Below are positions 18,669 through 27,658 of a DNA stretch of 64,000 nt, in pieces. The position numbers and the translations under genes were made by a program. The DNA is from Stutzerimonas stutzeri (GTDB taxonomy: Bacteria; Pseudomonadota; Gammaproteobacteria; Pseudomonadales; Pseudomonadaceae), in the NCBI RefSeq assembly GCF_002890895.1, contig NZ_POUL01000007.1, positions 124,001 to 188,000 on the forward strand. Direction: 5' to 3'. A model generated the notes under the pieces. That model had not been told where the DNA came from, did not search any database, and worked only from the letters and a program-made list of their open reading frames with translations. The number at the start of each line of letters is the position of its first letter. Position 1 is the first letter of the stretch.

Positions 18669-19619
18669 ATGTCGGTTTTCACGCCCCTGCAACGCGAAGA
18701 ACTCGAAGCCTTTCTGGCGCCTTACGGGCTGGGGCGCCTGCGTGACTTCGAGGGCATCGCCGCCGGCAGCGAGAACAGCAACTTCTTCGTCAGCCTGGAG
18801 CGGGGCGAGTACGTTCTGACGCTGATCGAACGCGGCCCGAGCCAGGACCTGCCGTTCTTCATCGAACTGCTCGACGTGCTGCATCGCGCCGGTCTGCCGG
18901 TGCCCTATGCGCTGCGTACGGATCGCGGCGACGCCTTGCGTTCACTGGCCGAGAAGCCGGCGCTGCTGCAGCCCAGGCTGTCGGGCAAGCACATCACCGC
19001 ACCCAATCCGCACCACTGCGCGGAGGTCGGCCGGCTGCTGGCGCGGCTGCATCTGGCCACCCGCGAGCAGATACTGGAACGCCGCAGCGACCGCGGCCTG
19101 GACTGGATGCAGCAGGAAGGCCCGAGCCTGGCACTGTCTCTCGGTGAGGATCAGCTGCCGCTGCTGCGCGACGGCCTGGCAGAAATCGCCGAGCTGAAGC
19201 CAAAGATTCTGGCCCTGCCGCGGGCCAACCTGCATGCCGACCTGTTTCGTGACAACGTGCTCTTCGATGGTAACCACCTGACCGGCGTGATCGACTTCTA
19301 CAACGCCTGCTCGGGGCCGATGCTCTACGATCTTGCGATCGCCGTGAACGACTGGTGCTCGCACCCCAACGGCGAACTCGACGAGGAGCGCAGCCAGGCG
19401 CTGCTTGCCGCCTACTCCAGCCTGCGCCGCTTCACCCCGGCCGAGGCCGAACTGTGGCGACCGATGCTGCGCGTGGCCTGCGTGCGGTTCTGGCTGTCGC
19501 GCCTGATCGCCGCCCAGCGGTTCGCGGGGCAATCGGTTCTGATCAAGGATCCGGACGAATTCGGTCGGCTGCTGCAAGTTCGCCAGCGATGCCACAGCGC
19601 CCTGCCGTTTGCCTTTTGA
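18669..19619 (+). CDS. thrB: Homoserine kinase (ThrB, APH-fold type)
   Basis: 316 residues. This is the aminoglycoside-phosphotransferase-fold ThrB used in pseudomonads, not the GHMP type of E. coli. Visible motifs: N-terminal ATP site with GSENSNFFV (33-41), catalytic HADLFRDN at 189-196 and metal-binding GVIDF at 206-210. It phosphorylates homoserine for threonine synthesis. Likely co-transcribed with the DUF2782 gene upstream. Confidence 0.92.
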   Translation: MSVFTPLQREELEAFLAPYGLGRLRDFEGIAAGSENSNFFVSLERGEYVLTLIERGPSQDLPFFIELLDVLHRAGLPVPYALRTDRGDALRSLAEKPALLQPRLSGKHITAPNPHHCAEVGRLLARLHLATREQILERRSDRGLDWMQQEGPSLALSLGEDQLPLLRDGLAEIAELKPKILALPRANLHADLFRDNVLFDGNHLTGVIDFYNACSGPMLYDLAIAVNDWCSHPNGELDEERSQALLAAYSSLRRFTPAEAELWRPMLRVACVRFWLSRLIAAQRFAGQSVLIKDPDEFGRLLQVRQRCHSALPFAF

Positions 19620-20030
19620 CGCCCGCTGCAACCTGAAGGCCGCGGCGGTGCCCGTGGCGGAAAAACCATTTGCTCCGTGTGCAATCAAACAGCCATGCTC
19701 GCTGTCAAAACGCCTGACACCTACGACCGTACGGGATGTACGCATGAGCAGAGCCACGCCCCAGGAGCGGCTTTCAGGAACGTTTTCACCGTTTGAACGT
19801 CAAGTACTGCCCGTCCATCCGCACCGTTGCGCCTGCATTGATAGCGTCAGCCCCAGCAAGCAGCGTACAACGACGGGTTTAGCCGCTGCGCCCGGTAGCA
19901 TCCCTGCCCAGTCGCGCAATGCCCGTTCGGACGGCCCTTTCGATATGTCGCTGCCCCAGGCCGCGGCGCTCAACATCCTGATGCACCTGCCCGTCCCGGC
20001 CAGGCCGCATTGCTTTCAGGGAAAACAAGC
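19620..20030 (+). other. 411-bp stretch without a recognisable gene, thrB-ppnN
   Basis: One frame remains open across the region (from inside the thrB end to 20034), but it has no ribosome-binding site of its own and its product is low in recognisable structure. The stretch may hold the ppnN promoter and leader. I see no tRNA, clear sRNA or terminator in it. Confidence 0.4.
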
Positions 20031-21404
20031 ATGACCTCACGCTATGTAATCAATGCCTCGGTTAGCCCGAAAGGTAGCCTGGAGACACTGTCCCAACGAG
20101 AAGTCCAGCAACTGAGCGAAGCCGGTTGTGGCAGCACTTACACGCTGTTCCGCCAGTGCGCCCTGGCGATCCTCAATACCGGCACGCGCATCGATAACGC
20201 CAAGACCATCCTCGAGGCCTACGACGACTTCGAAGTTCGCATTCATCAGCAGGATCGCGGCGTACGCCTGGAATTGCTCAACGCACCGGCCGATGCCTTC
20301 GTCGACGGCGAGATGATCGCCAGCACCCGCGAAATGCTCTTCAGCGCGCTGCGCGACATCGTCTATACCGAAAGCGAGCTGGGCAGCCCGCGCATCGACC
20401 TGACCAGTTCCCAGGGCATCACCGATTACGTCTTCCACCTGTTGCGCAACGCCCGCACCCTGCGTCCTGGCGTCGAGCCCAACATGGTGGTGTGCTGGGG
20501 CGGGCACTCGATCAGCACCGAGGAATACAAGTACAGCAAGCGTGTCGGCCACGAGCTGGGCCTGCGCAACCTGAACATCTGCACCGGCTGCGGCCCTGGC
20601 GTGATGAAGGGCCCGATGAAGGGCGCAACCATCGCCCATGCCAAGCAGCGCATCGTCGGCGGCCGGTATCTGGGCCTGACCGAGCCGGGCATCATCGCCG
20701 CCGAGGCACCGAACCCGATCGTCAACGAGCTGGTGATCCTGCCGGATATCGAAAAGCGCCTGGAAGCCTTCGTCCGTGTCGGCCACGGCATCATCATTTT
20801 CCCCGGCGGGGTCGGTACGGCAGAGGAATTCCTCTACCTGCTGGGCATCCTGCTGCACCCGGACAACCGCGACGTGCCGTTCCCGGTCATTCTCACCGGC
20901 CCCGAAAGCGCTGCGCCCTATCTTGAGCAGATTCGCGAATTCGTCGGTGCAACGCTCGGGGAGAAAGCCCAGGGGCTGTACCAGATCATCATCGACAACC
21001 CAACCGAGGTGGCCCGGCAGATGTCCGAGGGGCTGAAAGCCGTCAAACAGTTCCGTCGTGAGCGCAACGATGCCTTCCATTTCAACTGGCTGCTGAAGAT
21101 CGAGGATGGCTTCCAGCACCCCTTCGATCCGACCCACGAGAACATGGCCAGCCTGCAGCTGACGCGCGACGTGCCGCCCCACCTGCTGGCAGCGAACCTG
21201 CGCCGAGCGTTCTCCGGGATCGTGGCGGGCAACGTCAAGGACAAGGGCATTCGCCGTATCGAGCAGTTCGGCCGCTACGAGATACACGGCGACCAGTCGA
21301 TCATGAAGCCGCTGGACGCCCTGTTGCAGGCGTTCGTCGAACAGCATCGGATGAAACTGCCCGGCGGCCGGCCGTACGAGCCCTGCTACCGCGTCGTAAC
21401 CTGA
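20031..21404 (+). CDS. ppnN: Pyrimidine/purine nucleotide 5'-monophosphate nucleosidase PpnN
   Basis: 457 residues from the ATG at 20031 (CAGGGA ribosome-binding site 10 bases upstream). N-terminal DUF4478-type domain, central Rossmann LOG domain with CTGCGPGVMKGPMKGA (184-199) and the nucleotide-binding PGGVGTAEE at 258-266, C-terminal DUF3412-type domain. PpnN (YgdH) cleaves nucleoside monophosphates to base and ribose-5-phosphate and is stimulated by (p)ppGpp in E. coli. It converges on nrdJb. In the PAO1 order I remember, thrB is directly next to nrdJb, so ppnN looks like an insertion relative to that order. Confidence 0.92.
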   Translation: MTSRYVINASVSPKGSLETLSQREVQQLSEAGCGSTYTLFRQCALAILNTGTRIDNAKTILEAYDDFEVRIHQQDRGVRLELLNAPADAFVDGEMIASTREMLFSALRDIVYTESELGSPRIDLTSSQGITDYVFHLLRNARTLRPGVEPNMVVCWGGHSISTEEYKYSKRVGHELGLRNLNICTGCGPGVMKGPMKGATIAHAKQRIVGGRYLGLTEPGIIAAEAPNPIVNELVILPDIEKRLEAFVRVGHGIIIFPGGVGTAEEFLYLLGILLHPDNRDVPFPVILTGPESAAPYLEQIREFVGATLGEKAQGLYQIIIDNPTEVARQMSEGLKAVKQFRRERNDAFHFNWLLKIEDGFQHPFDPTHENMASLQLTRDVPPHLLAANLRRAFSGIVAGNVKDKGIRRIEQFGRYEIHGDQSIMKPLDALLQAFVEQHRMKLPGGRPYEPCYRVVT

Positions 21405-21411
21405 TGAGATG

Positions 21412-21450
21412 GATTGAGCCGATGGGCGCGCCCCGCCTGCCGGCTCGATC
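21412..21450. terminator. Hairpin between converging ppnN and nrdJb
   Basis: GATTGAGCCG (21412-21421) pairs with CGGCTCGATC (21441-21450) with one mismatch around a 19-base GC loop. No long T-run, so a weak bidirectional terminator at best. Confidence 0.35.
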
Positions 21451-21458
21451 CTAGCGGC

Positions 21459-22154
21459 TTAGCCGCACTTTGAATTGCCGCAATTCAGGCAGGTGGCGCA
21501 GCCATCCATCTGCACCACCGCCTGGGTGTTGCACTTGCTGCACAGCTGCGCGCCGGCTGGAAATCCTTCGCCCGGCTCCACCGTGACCGCACCCTGGCTG
21601 GCCTCGTAAGCGGCGCGCTTTTCCGCCAGATACTTGAGCTGGGTTTCGTCCAGCGCATGCCCTTCGAGCATGCCGATATGGATCAGGTGGCGCTCCAGCA
21701 CCCCGCCGATCTCCGCCACGATGGACGGCATATAGACGCCGCCCTTCTTCAGGTAGCCGCCACGCGGATCGAACACCGCTTTCAGCTCCTCGACGAGAAA
21801 GGTGCAGTCACCACCCTTGCGGAACACTGCGGACATGATTCGGGTGAGCGCGACGATCCACTGGAAGTGGTCCATGTTTTTCGAATTGATGAAAATCTCG
21901 AACGGCCGGCGCTGCTCATGGGGCGTGCCGGCATTGAGCACGACGTCGTTGACGGTGACGTAGAGCGCATGTTCGAACAGCGGTGACTTGATCTTGTAGG
22001 TCATGCCGACCAGGGTTTCCGGGCGCTGCAGGCTCTCATCCATCTCCACCACGTTGGCCTTGGCGGTGGGTTGGTCAGCGGTGACGGCAGGCCGCTCGAG
22101 GGTCTCGTCGACGACCTTGAAGCCCTTGATGCGCTGAGTGATCTTTACGGTCAT
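21459..22154 (-). CDS. nrdJb: B12-dependent ribonucleotide reductase, small C-terminal part NrdJb
   Basis: 231 residues. It corresponds to the C-terminal part of a class II reductase. The tail carries Cys pairs (CSKC, CATC, CGNSKC) that bind zinc and form the redox-active thiols used to re-reduce the active site. It lies 50 bp downstream of nrdJa on the same strand. Two separate genes for class II RNR are established for P. aeruginosa (NrdJa and NrdJb), so this is not a frameshift artefact. Confidence 0.9.
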   Translation of the reverse strand: MTVKITQRIKGFKVVDETLERPAVTADQPTAKANVVEMDESLQRPETLVGMTYKIKSPLFEHALYVTVNDVVLNAGTPHEQRRPFEIFINSKNMDHFQWIVALTRIMSAVFRKGGDCTFLVEELKAVFDPRGGYLKKGGVYMPSIVAEIGGVLERHLIHIGMLEGHALDETQLKYLAEKRAAYEASQGAVTVEPGEGFPAGAQLCSKCNTQAVVQMDGCATCLNCGNSKCG

Positions 22155-22204
22155 TGCGGGTTCTCCATCCGGACGACAGGTGCCGCCCGGCTATCAGTCG
22201 GGGC

Positions 22205-24355
22205 TCAATATTTGCCGTAGTAGCCTTCTTTGAGGGCGTCGAACAGGTTGGCGGCGGAATTGACTTCCCCGTCATATTCGACCTCTTCGTTGCCTTTCAG
22301 CTCGACCACGCTGCCGTCTTCGAGAATGAAGCGGTACAGGGTTTTTTCCAGATCGGCCTCCTTGACCAGCACGCCCTGGAACGCCGCCGGATTGAAGCGG
22401 AAGGTGGTGCAGCCCTTGAGGCCCTGGCGCCAGGCGTAGCGGTAGATGTCCTTGAAGGCCTCGAACGGATAGTCGGTGGGTACGTTGGCGGTCTTGGATA
22501 TCGACGAGTCGACCCACTTTTGCGCCGCGGCCTGGATGTCCACGTGCTGCGTCGGGGTGACGTCGTCGGCGGTGATGAAATACTCCGGCAGCTGCTCGCC
22601 CGGCTCGGTCGAGCCGGGTTTAGCGCGCGAATTGATCAACGTGCGATAGGCCAGCAGTTCGTAGCTGAACACCTCGATCTTTTCCTTGGCCTTGCGCCCA
22701 GCGCGGATCAGGTTGCGCGAGTAATGATGCGCGAAGCTCGGCTCGATACCGTTTGAGGCGTTGTTGGCCAGACTCAGGCTGATGGTGCCGGTGGGCGCGA
22801 TGGAGCTGTGGTGGGTGAAGCGCGCGCCCTGCTCGGCCAGTGCCTCGATCAGCTCCGGCGCGTATTCGGCGAGCTTCTGCATGTAACGGGAGTATTTGGC
22901 GTGCAGCACGCGCCCCGGCACCTGGTCGCCGATCTGGTAACCGTCCTTGGCCATTTCCGGGCGCTTGCGCAGCATTTCAGCGGTCACTTCAAAAGTTTCC
23001 GCGAGCAGCGGCGCCGGCCCCTTTTCCTTGGACAGATCCAACGCCACTTCCCAGCCAACCAGCGCCATCTCCCGCGCAACCTCTTCGGTGAACACGCAGG
23101 CTTCGGCGCTGCCATAGCGCAGCTTGAGCAAGGTCAGTGCCGAGCCGAGCCCGAGGAAACCCATGCCGTGGCGGCGCTTGCTCTCGATTTCGTGACGCTG
23201 CTGCGCCAGCGGCAGACCGTTGATCTCCACCACGTTGTCCAGCATGCGGGTGAACACGCGTACCACTTCACGGTATTTGTCCCAGTCGAAGCGCGCGTCG
23301 GCGCCGAAAGGGTCGATGACGAAATGGGTGAGGTTGATCGAGCCCAGCAGGCAGGAGCCATAGGGCGGCAGCGGTTGCTCGCCGCAGGGATTGGTCGCGC
23401 GAATCGCTTCGCACCACCAGTTGTTGTTCAGCTGGTTGACCCGGTCGATAAGAATGAAGCCCGGCTCGGCGTAATCGTAGGTGGAGACCATGATCATGTC
23501 CCACAGATGTTGCGCCTTGACCCGCCCGTAGATCTTGCAGGCCACCAGTCCGTCGTCGCGCACGATGTAGCCGTCATGGCTCGGCCATTCGCGCCACAGC
23601 ACCTGTTCGGCGTCGGCCAGATCCAGTTCGGCTTCTTCCTTCAGGTGCAGCGGAAAGATCAACGGCCAATCCGCGTCGGCTTCTACCGCCTGCATGAATT
23701 CGTCGGTGATCAGCAAGCTGAGGTTGAATTGCCGCAGGCGGCCGTCTTCGCGTTTGGCGCGGATGAATTCGCGCACGTCCGGATGACCGACATCAAAGGT
23801 GCCCATTTGCGCACCCCGGCGCCCGCCGGCAGAGCTGACGGTAAAGCACATCTTGTCGAAGATATCCATGAACGACAGCGGGCCGCTGGTATGCGCGCCA
23901 GCGCCGGACACAAAGGAGCCGCGCGGGCGCAAGGTGCTGAATTCGTAACCGATGCCGCAGCCGGCCTTGAGCGTCAGGCCTGCTTCATGGACCTTGCCGA
24001 GAATGTCGTCCATGGAGTCGGCAATGGTGCCGGAAACGGTGCAGTTGATCGTCGAGGTGGCCGGTTTGTAGTCCTGCGCGCCAGCGTTGGAGATGATCCG
24101 CCCGGCGGGGATGGCGCCATTGCGCAGCGCCCAGAGAAATTGCTGATACCAGAGCTCGCGGGTTTCCGCATGTTCGACATCAGCGAGTGCCCGCGCGACC
24201 CGCTGCCAGGTGTCATCCACGCTATCGTCGACGGCGCTGCCATCTTTGCGGGTTAGCCGATATTTCTGCGCCCAGATGTCTTCGGATGCCACCTGTAGGG
24301 CTATTTCAGGGGTGGTTTTCGTCTCTGCCGCGATGGGCCCGTCCGTCTTCGCCAT
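22205..24355 (-). CDS. nrdJa: B12-dependent ribonucleotide reductase, catalytic subunit NrdJa
   Basis: 716 residues from the ATG at 24355; an upstream GTG at 24397 is less likely. Class II adenosylcobalamin-dependent reductase converting ribonucleotides to deoxyribonucleotides without oxygen. Motifs: NCTVSGTIADSMDDI with the thiyl-side Cys, FTVSSAGGRRGAQMGT, and NPCGEQPLPPYGSCLLGSIN with the catalytic NPCGEQ block. Suits growth at low oxygen. I see no cobalamin riboswitch in the 152 bp upstream. Confidence 0.93.
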   Translation of the reverse strand: MAKTDGPIAAETKTTPEIALQVASEDIWAQKYRLTRKDGSAVDDSVDDTWQRVARALADVEHAETRELWYQQFLWALRNGAIPAGRIISNAGAQDYKPATSTINCTVSGTIADSMDDILGKVHEAGLTLKAGCGIGYEFSTLRPRGSFVSGAGAHTSGPLSFMDIFDKMCFTVSSAGGRRGAQMGTFDVGHPDVREFIRAKREDGRLRQFNLSLLITDEFMQAVEADADWPLIFPLHLKEEAELDLADAEQVLWREWPSHDGYIVRDDGLVACKIYGRVKAQHLWDMIMVSTYDYAEPGFILIDRVNQLNNNWWCEAIRATNPCGEQPLPPYGSCLLGSINLTHFVIDPFGADARFDWDKYREVVRVFTRMLDNVVEINGLPLAQQRHEIESKRRHGMGFLGLGSALTLLKLRYGSAEACVFTEEVAREMALVGWEVALDLSKEKGPAPLLAETFEVTAEMLRKRPEMAKDGYQIGDQVPGRVLHAKYSRYMQKLAEYAPELIEALAEQGARFTHHSSIAPTGTISLSLANNASNGIEPSFAHHYSRNLIRAGRKAKEKIEVFSYELLAYRTLINSRAKPGSTEPGEQLPEYFITADDVTPTQHVDIQAAAQKWVDSSISKTANVPTDYPFEAFKDIYRYAWRQGLKGCTTFRFNPAAFQGVLVKEADLEKTLYRFILEDGSVVELKGNEEVEYDGEVNSAANLFDALKEGYYGKY

Positions 24356-24460
24356 GCGCTGCGCATCCTCGTGTCGATGGAGTGGAAACCAAAGCACGAA
24401 GCATAGCCACGGGCGCCAGAAGCACTATGACGCGCATCAAGTCGGCCGACGGACGACCCG

Positions 24461-24489
24461 CAAAGGCGCCCGCCGGCGCGAGGCCTTTG
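24461..24489 (-). terminator. Hairpin between znuA stop and nrdJa
   Basis: CAAAGGC and GCCTTTG (24461-24467 and 24483-24489) form a 7-bp stem just after the znuA stop on the minus strand, with GC pairs inside the loop. It lacks a T-run, so termination would be partial. Confidence 0.35.
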
Positions 24490-24507
24490 GACGCTGCGAG
24501 CTGAGGG

Positions 24508-25584
24508 TCAGAGCGATTCCAGACATTCCGCCAGCGAGCTGCCGAGATCCTCGATCAACTGCTCGTAGCCGCCCGCTGAGGCGTCGATGCCATAACCCAG
24601 CGCGTCCAGCTCGGTGACCGTCACTGGCAATCCACGGATCAGGCTATCCGCCAGGCGCGGACGAACCGGAGGCTCGTAGAACACGCAGCTCGGACCGGCC
24701 TGCTCCAAGCGCTCACGCATGGCAGCCACATGCCGCGCGCCTGGCTGGGCTTCGCCGCCGGCACTGAATACGCCAGCGTGTTTGAGCCCATAAGCGGCTT
24801 CGAAATAATCGAAGGCCTCGTGAAAGACGAAGAACGGCTTGCTTCGGGTTTCGCTCAGGCGCTGGCTGAGCCGCTTATCGAGCGCATCCAGCCGCTGCTT
24901 GAATGCGGACAGGTTGGCTCGGTAGCGCTCGGCGTTGGCCGGATCAGCCTCTGCCATGTCCTGCGCCATGCCTTCGGCGATGGTTACCGCGTTGGCAGGC
25001 AACAACCAGAGGTGCGCGTCCAGGCTGCCGGGACGATGGGCGTGGTCGTGTTCGTCGTGGTCAGCGGCCTGAGCGTGAGTGGCTTCATGAGCGTGGTCGT
25101 CATGCTCATCATGGGCCTGTTCTGAATGCTCGGCGTGCTCATCGTCGTGCGCATCATGTGCATGCTCGTCGTGGGCATCGTGATCATGGTCGTGCTCGCT
25201 GGCTGCCTCGCCGAAATGGCGCAGGGTCAGTCCGGGCAGCGACTGTATCGCCACGCTCGGCCGCTTGCGGCCCTCCAGCACCGGCGCGAGAAAGCCCTCC
25301 ATGTCCGGGCCGATCCAGTAGAACAGGTCGGCGCTGCGAAGCTGCCGTACGTCGGACGGGCGCATAGCGTAATGGTGAGGCGAGGCACCCGGCGGCAGCA
25401 GAACGGCGGGCTTGCCAACGCCGTCCTGAACGGCAGCAGCGATCAGCTGCAGCGGCTTGATGCTGGTCAGCACCTCGATTTCAGCATGGGCCTGGGCGCT
25501 GCTGAAAAGACTGGCGGTCACTAGAAGCGGTATCGAAAAAAGACGAAACACGGGCAACACTCGATTGAACTGAATGGGTAACAT
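24508..25584 (-). CDS. znuA: Zinc ABC transporter substrate-binding protein ZnuA
   Basis: 358 residues from the ATG at 25584 (GAGAG 9 bases upstream); a GTG at 25551 is the alternative. Signal peptide ends SSAQAHA. The mature protein has the cluster A-1 fold: EVLTSIKPLQLIAAAV, PPGASPHHYAMRPSD with metal-binding His, and YEPPVRPRLAD. Between residues about 131 and 183 lies a long His/Asp/Glu-rich loop that captures zinc. It delivers Zn2+ to ZnuBC. It is divergent from zur, with only 32 bp between start codons. Confidence 0.95.
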   Translation of the reverse strand: MLPIQFNRVLPVFRLFSIPLLVTASLFSSAQAHAEIEVLTSIKPLQLIAAAVQDGVGKPAVLLPPGASPHHYAMRPSDVRQLRSADLFYWIGPDMEGFLAPVLEGRKRPSVAIQSLPGLTLRHFGEAASEHDHDHDAHDEHAHDAHDDEHAEHSEQAHDEHDDHAHEATHAQAADHDEHDHAHRPGSLDAHLWLLPANAVTIAEGMAQDMAEADPANAERYRANLSAFKQRLDALDKRLSQRLSETRSKPFFVFHEAFDYFEAAYGLKHAGVFSAGGEAQPGARHVAAMRERLEQAGPSCVFYEPPVRPRLADSLIRGLPVTVTELDALGYGIDASAGGYEQLIEDLGSSLAECLESL

Positions 25585-25590
25585 AATAAC
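25578..25590. promoter_or_regulatory. Possible Zur operator between znuA and zur
   Basis: GTAACATAATAAC (minus strand GTTATTATGTTAC) sits in the AT-rich znuA/zur start region of an otherwise GC-rich sequence. It keeps most positions of the GTTAT-N3-ATAAC Zur box, but the second half-site is imperfect. Function is inferred from position. Confidence 0.35.
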
Positions 25591-25616
25591 GTCTCTCAGC
25601 CACATCGTCTTCGCTC

Positions 25617-26102
25617 ATGCCCAAGTCTCCGCTGGCCTGCACGCCCCACGATCACCACCACTGCGTCAGCCATGCACTGGCCGAAGCCGACCTCCTGTGC
25701 GAGCGCTCGGGCGTGCGCCTGACTGCTCTGCGCAAGCGCGTGCTGGAGCTGGTGTGGCAAAGCCACAAGCCGCTCGGCGCCTACGACATCCTTGCCGAGC
25801 TGACGGCGCAGGACGGCCGCCGCGCCGCGCCGCCCACGGTATACCGCGCGCTGGATTTTCTGCTCGAAAACGGGCTGGTGCACCGCATCGCTTCGCTCAA
25901 CGCGTTCATCGGCTGCAATCACCCCGAACACCCGCACCAGGGCCAGTTTCTGATCTGCCGCAACTGCCACACCGCCATTGAGCTCGAACAAGCTGCCATC
26001 AGCGAGGCCATCGACCAGGCCGCGCGCAGCGTCGGCTTCCAGGTCGAAGGCCAGACGGTCGAAGTGGTCGGCCTCTGCGCATCCTGCAGGAACGCGGCAT
26101 GA
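25617..26102 (+). CDS. zur: Zinc uptake regulator Zur (Np20), Fur family
   Basis: 161 residues. Winged-helix DNA-binding part ([33 protein letters not shown]) and a C-terminal dimerisation part with metal ligands: [17 protein letters not shown] and the final CASC structural zinc pair. It represses zinc uptake genes when zinc is replete. First gene of zur-znuC-znuB; its stop overlaps the znuC start by 4 bp. Confidence 0.94.
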   Translation: MPKSPLACTPHDHHHCVSHALAEADLLCERSGVRLTALRKRVLELVWQSHKPLGAYDILAELTAQDGRRAAPPTVYRALDFLLENGLVHRIASLNAFIGCNHPEHPHQGQFLICRNCHTAIELEQAAISEAIDQAARSVGFQVEGQTVEVVGLCASCRNAA

Positions 26103-26869
26103 ACGAAGCGCTGATCCGCCTGGACGATATTCATGTCCGCTTCGCCAACCAGGCGGTGCTCGAAGGCGCTCAGCTGCAGGTCCATCGTGGCGAGATCGTG
26201 ACCCTGATCGGCCCTAACGGCGCCGGCAAGACCACCCTGGTGCGTGCGGTGCTCGGCCTGCTCAAACCGGACAGCGGCACGGTCTGGCGCAAACCCAAAC
26301 TGCGCGTCGGCTACATGCCGCAGAAGCTGAACGTCGACCCGACCCTGCCGCTGTCGGTGCTGCGCTTCCTGCGCCTGGTGCCGGGTGTCGACCGCGCCGC
26401 GGCCCTGGCGGCACTCAAGGAAGTGGGCGCCGAGCACGTTATCGACAGTCCGCTGCAGTCGGTTTCCGGCGGCGAGATGCAACGGGTGCTGCTGGCCCGC
26501 GCCTTGTTGCGTGAGCCGGAGCTGCTGGTGCTGGACGAGCCGGTGCAAGGTGTCGATGTGGCCGGCCAGGCCGAGCTCTACCGACTGATCGGGCGGCTGC
26601 GCGAGCGCTACGGTTGCGGCGTACTGATGGTCTCCCATGACCTGCATCTGGTAATGAGCGCCACCGATCAGGTGGTCTGCCTGAATCGCCACGTCTGCTG
26701 CTCCGGTCACCCGGAACAGGTCAGCGCTGACCCGGCGTTCGTCGAACTGTTCGGCCAGGACGCGCGCAGCCTGGCCGTCTATCACCATCAGCACGACCAC
26801 AGCCACGACCTGCACGGCAGCGTGGTTGCCGCCAAACCCCATATTCACGGCCCGAACTGCAAGCACTGA
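26099..26869 (+). CDS. znuC: Zinc ABC transporter ATP-binding protein ZnuC
   Basis: 256 residues. Walker [11 protein letters not shown] near residues 39-48, signature [16 protein letters not shown], Walker [13 protein letters not shown] and switch His in MVSHDLHL. The His-rich tail ([14 protein letters not shown], about 223-238) is typical of ZnuC and may sense zinc. It energises ZnuB. The stop codon shares one base with the znuB start. Confidence 0.95.
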   Translation: MNEALIRLDDIHVRFANQAVLEGAQLQVHRGEIVTLIGPNGAGKTTLVRAVLGLLKPDSGTVWRKPKLRVGYMPQKLNVDPTLPLSVLRFLRLVPGVDRAAALAALKEVGAEHVIDSPLQSVSGGEMQRVLLARALLREPELLVLDEPVQGVDVAGQAELYRLIGRLRERYGCGVLMVSHDLHLVMSATDQVVCLNRHVCCSGHPEQVSADPAFVELFGQDARSLAVYHHQHDHSHDLHGSVVAAKPHIHGPNCKH

Positions 26870-27654
26870 TGCCTGACTTTCTTCTCAACGCACTGCTCGC
26901 CGGCCTCGCGCTGGCGCTGGTCGCCGGCCCGCTTGGCTCGTTCGTGGTCTGGCGGCGCATGGCCTATTTCGGTGACACCCTGTCGCATTCCGCGCTGCTT
27001 GGCGTAGCGCTGGGCTTGATGCTGGAGGTCAACCTGACCCTGGCGGTCATCGTCTGCTGCGTGCTGCTGGCGGTGCTGCTGGTGACCCTGCAACAGCGCC
27101 AGCCACTGGCCTCCGACACGCTGCTGGGCATCCTCGCCCATAGCACGCTGTCGCTCGGACTGGTGTCGCTGAGCTTTATGCAGGATGTTCGCATCGACCT
27201 GATGGGCTATCTGTTCGGCGATCTGCTGGCGGTCAGCCCCACCGACCTGGCCTGGATTGTCGGCGGCAGCGCGCTGGTGCTGCTGGCGCTCATCCCGCTG
27301 TGGCGGCCCCTGCTGGCGGTGACGGTGCACGAGGAGCTGGCCAAGGTCGAAGGCCTGCCGGTGGCGGCGATCCGCCTGGCCCTGATGCTGTTGATTGCGA
27401 TGGTGATTGCCGTGGCGATGAAGATTGTCGGGGTGCTGCTGATCACTTCGCTGCTGATCATCCCGGCCGCGGCGGCTCAGCGCCATGCCCGCACGCCGGA
27501 ACAGATGGCCCTGGGTGCCAGCCTGATCGGGCTGCTCGCCGTGTGCATGGGCTTGTCATTGTCCTGGTACGAGGACACCCCCGCCGGCCCATCCATCGTG
27601 GTGTCGGCCGCAGCGCTGTTCCTGCTCAGCTTTGCCTGGCGGCGCAGGACCTGA
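26869..27654 (+). CDS. znuB: Zinc ABC transporter permease ZnuB
   Basis: 261 residues, almost all hydrophobic: seven to eight predicted membrane helices, with the family element SHSALLGVALGL and the cytoplasmic coupling region VHEELAKVEGLPV. It forms the zinc channel with ZnuC. The last gene of the zinc operon proper; a metallopeptidase-like gene follows after 4 bp and is probably co-transcribed. Confidence 0.95.
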   Translation: MPDFLLNALLAGLALALVAGPLGSFVVWRRMAYFGDTLSHSALLGVALGLMLEVNLTLAVIVCCVLLAVLLVTLQQRQPLASDTLLGILAHSTLSLGLVSLSFMQDVRIDLMGYLFGDLLAVSPTDLAWIVGGSALVLLALIPLWRPLLAVTVHEELAKVEGLPVAAIRLALMLLIAMVIAVAMKIVGVLLITSLLIIPAAAAQRHARTPEQMALGASLIGLLAVCMGLSLSWYEDTPAGPSIVVSAAALFLLSFAWRRRT

Positions 27655-27658
27655 TTGG

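Noticed and set aside
19609..20034. 141-residue open frame across the thrB-ppnN gap
   Set aside because: It starts inside thrB without a ribosome-binding site and its product shows no signal or domain; open frames of this length are common at high GC.
24356..24507. Cobalamin riboswitch upstream of nrdJa
   Set aside because: No B12-box or multi-helix structure visible in the 152 bp; only one simple hairpin.
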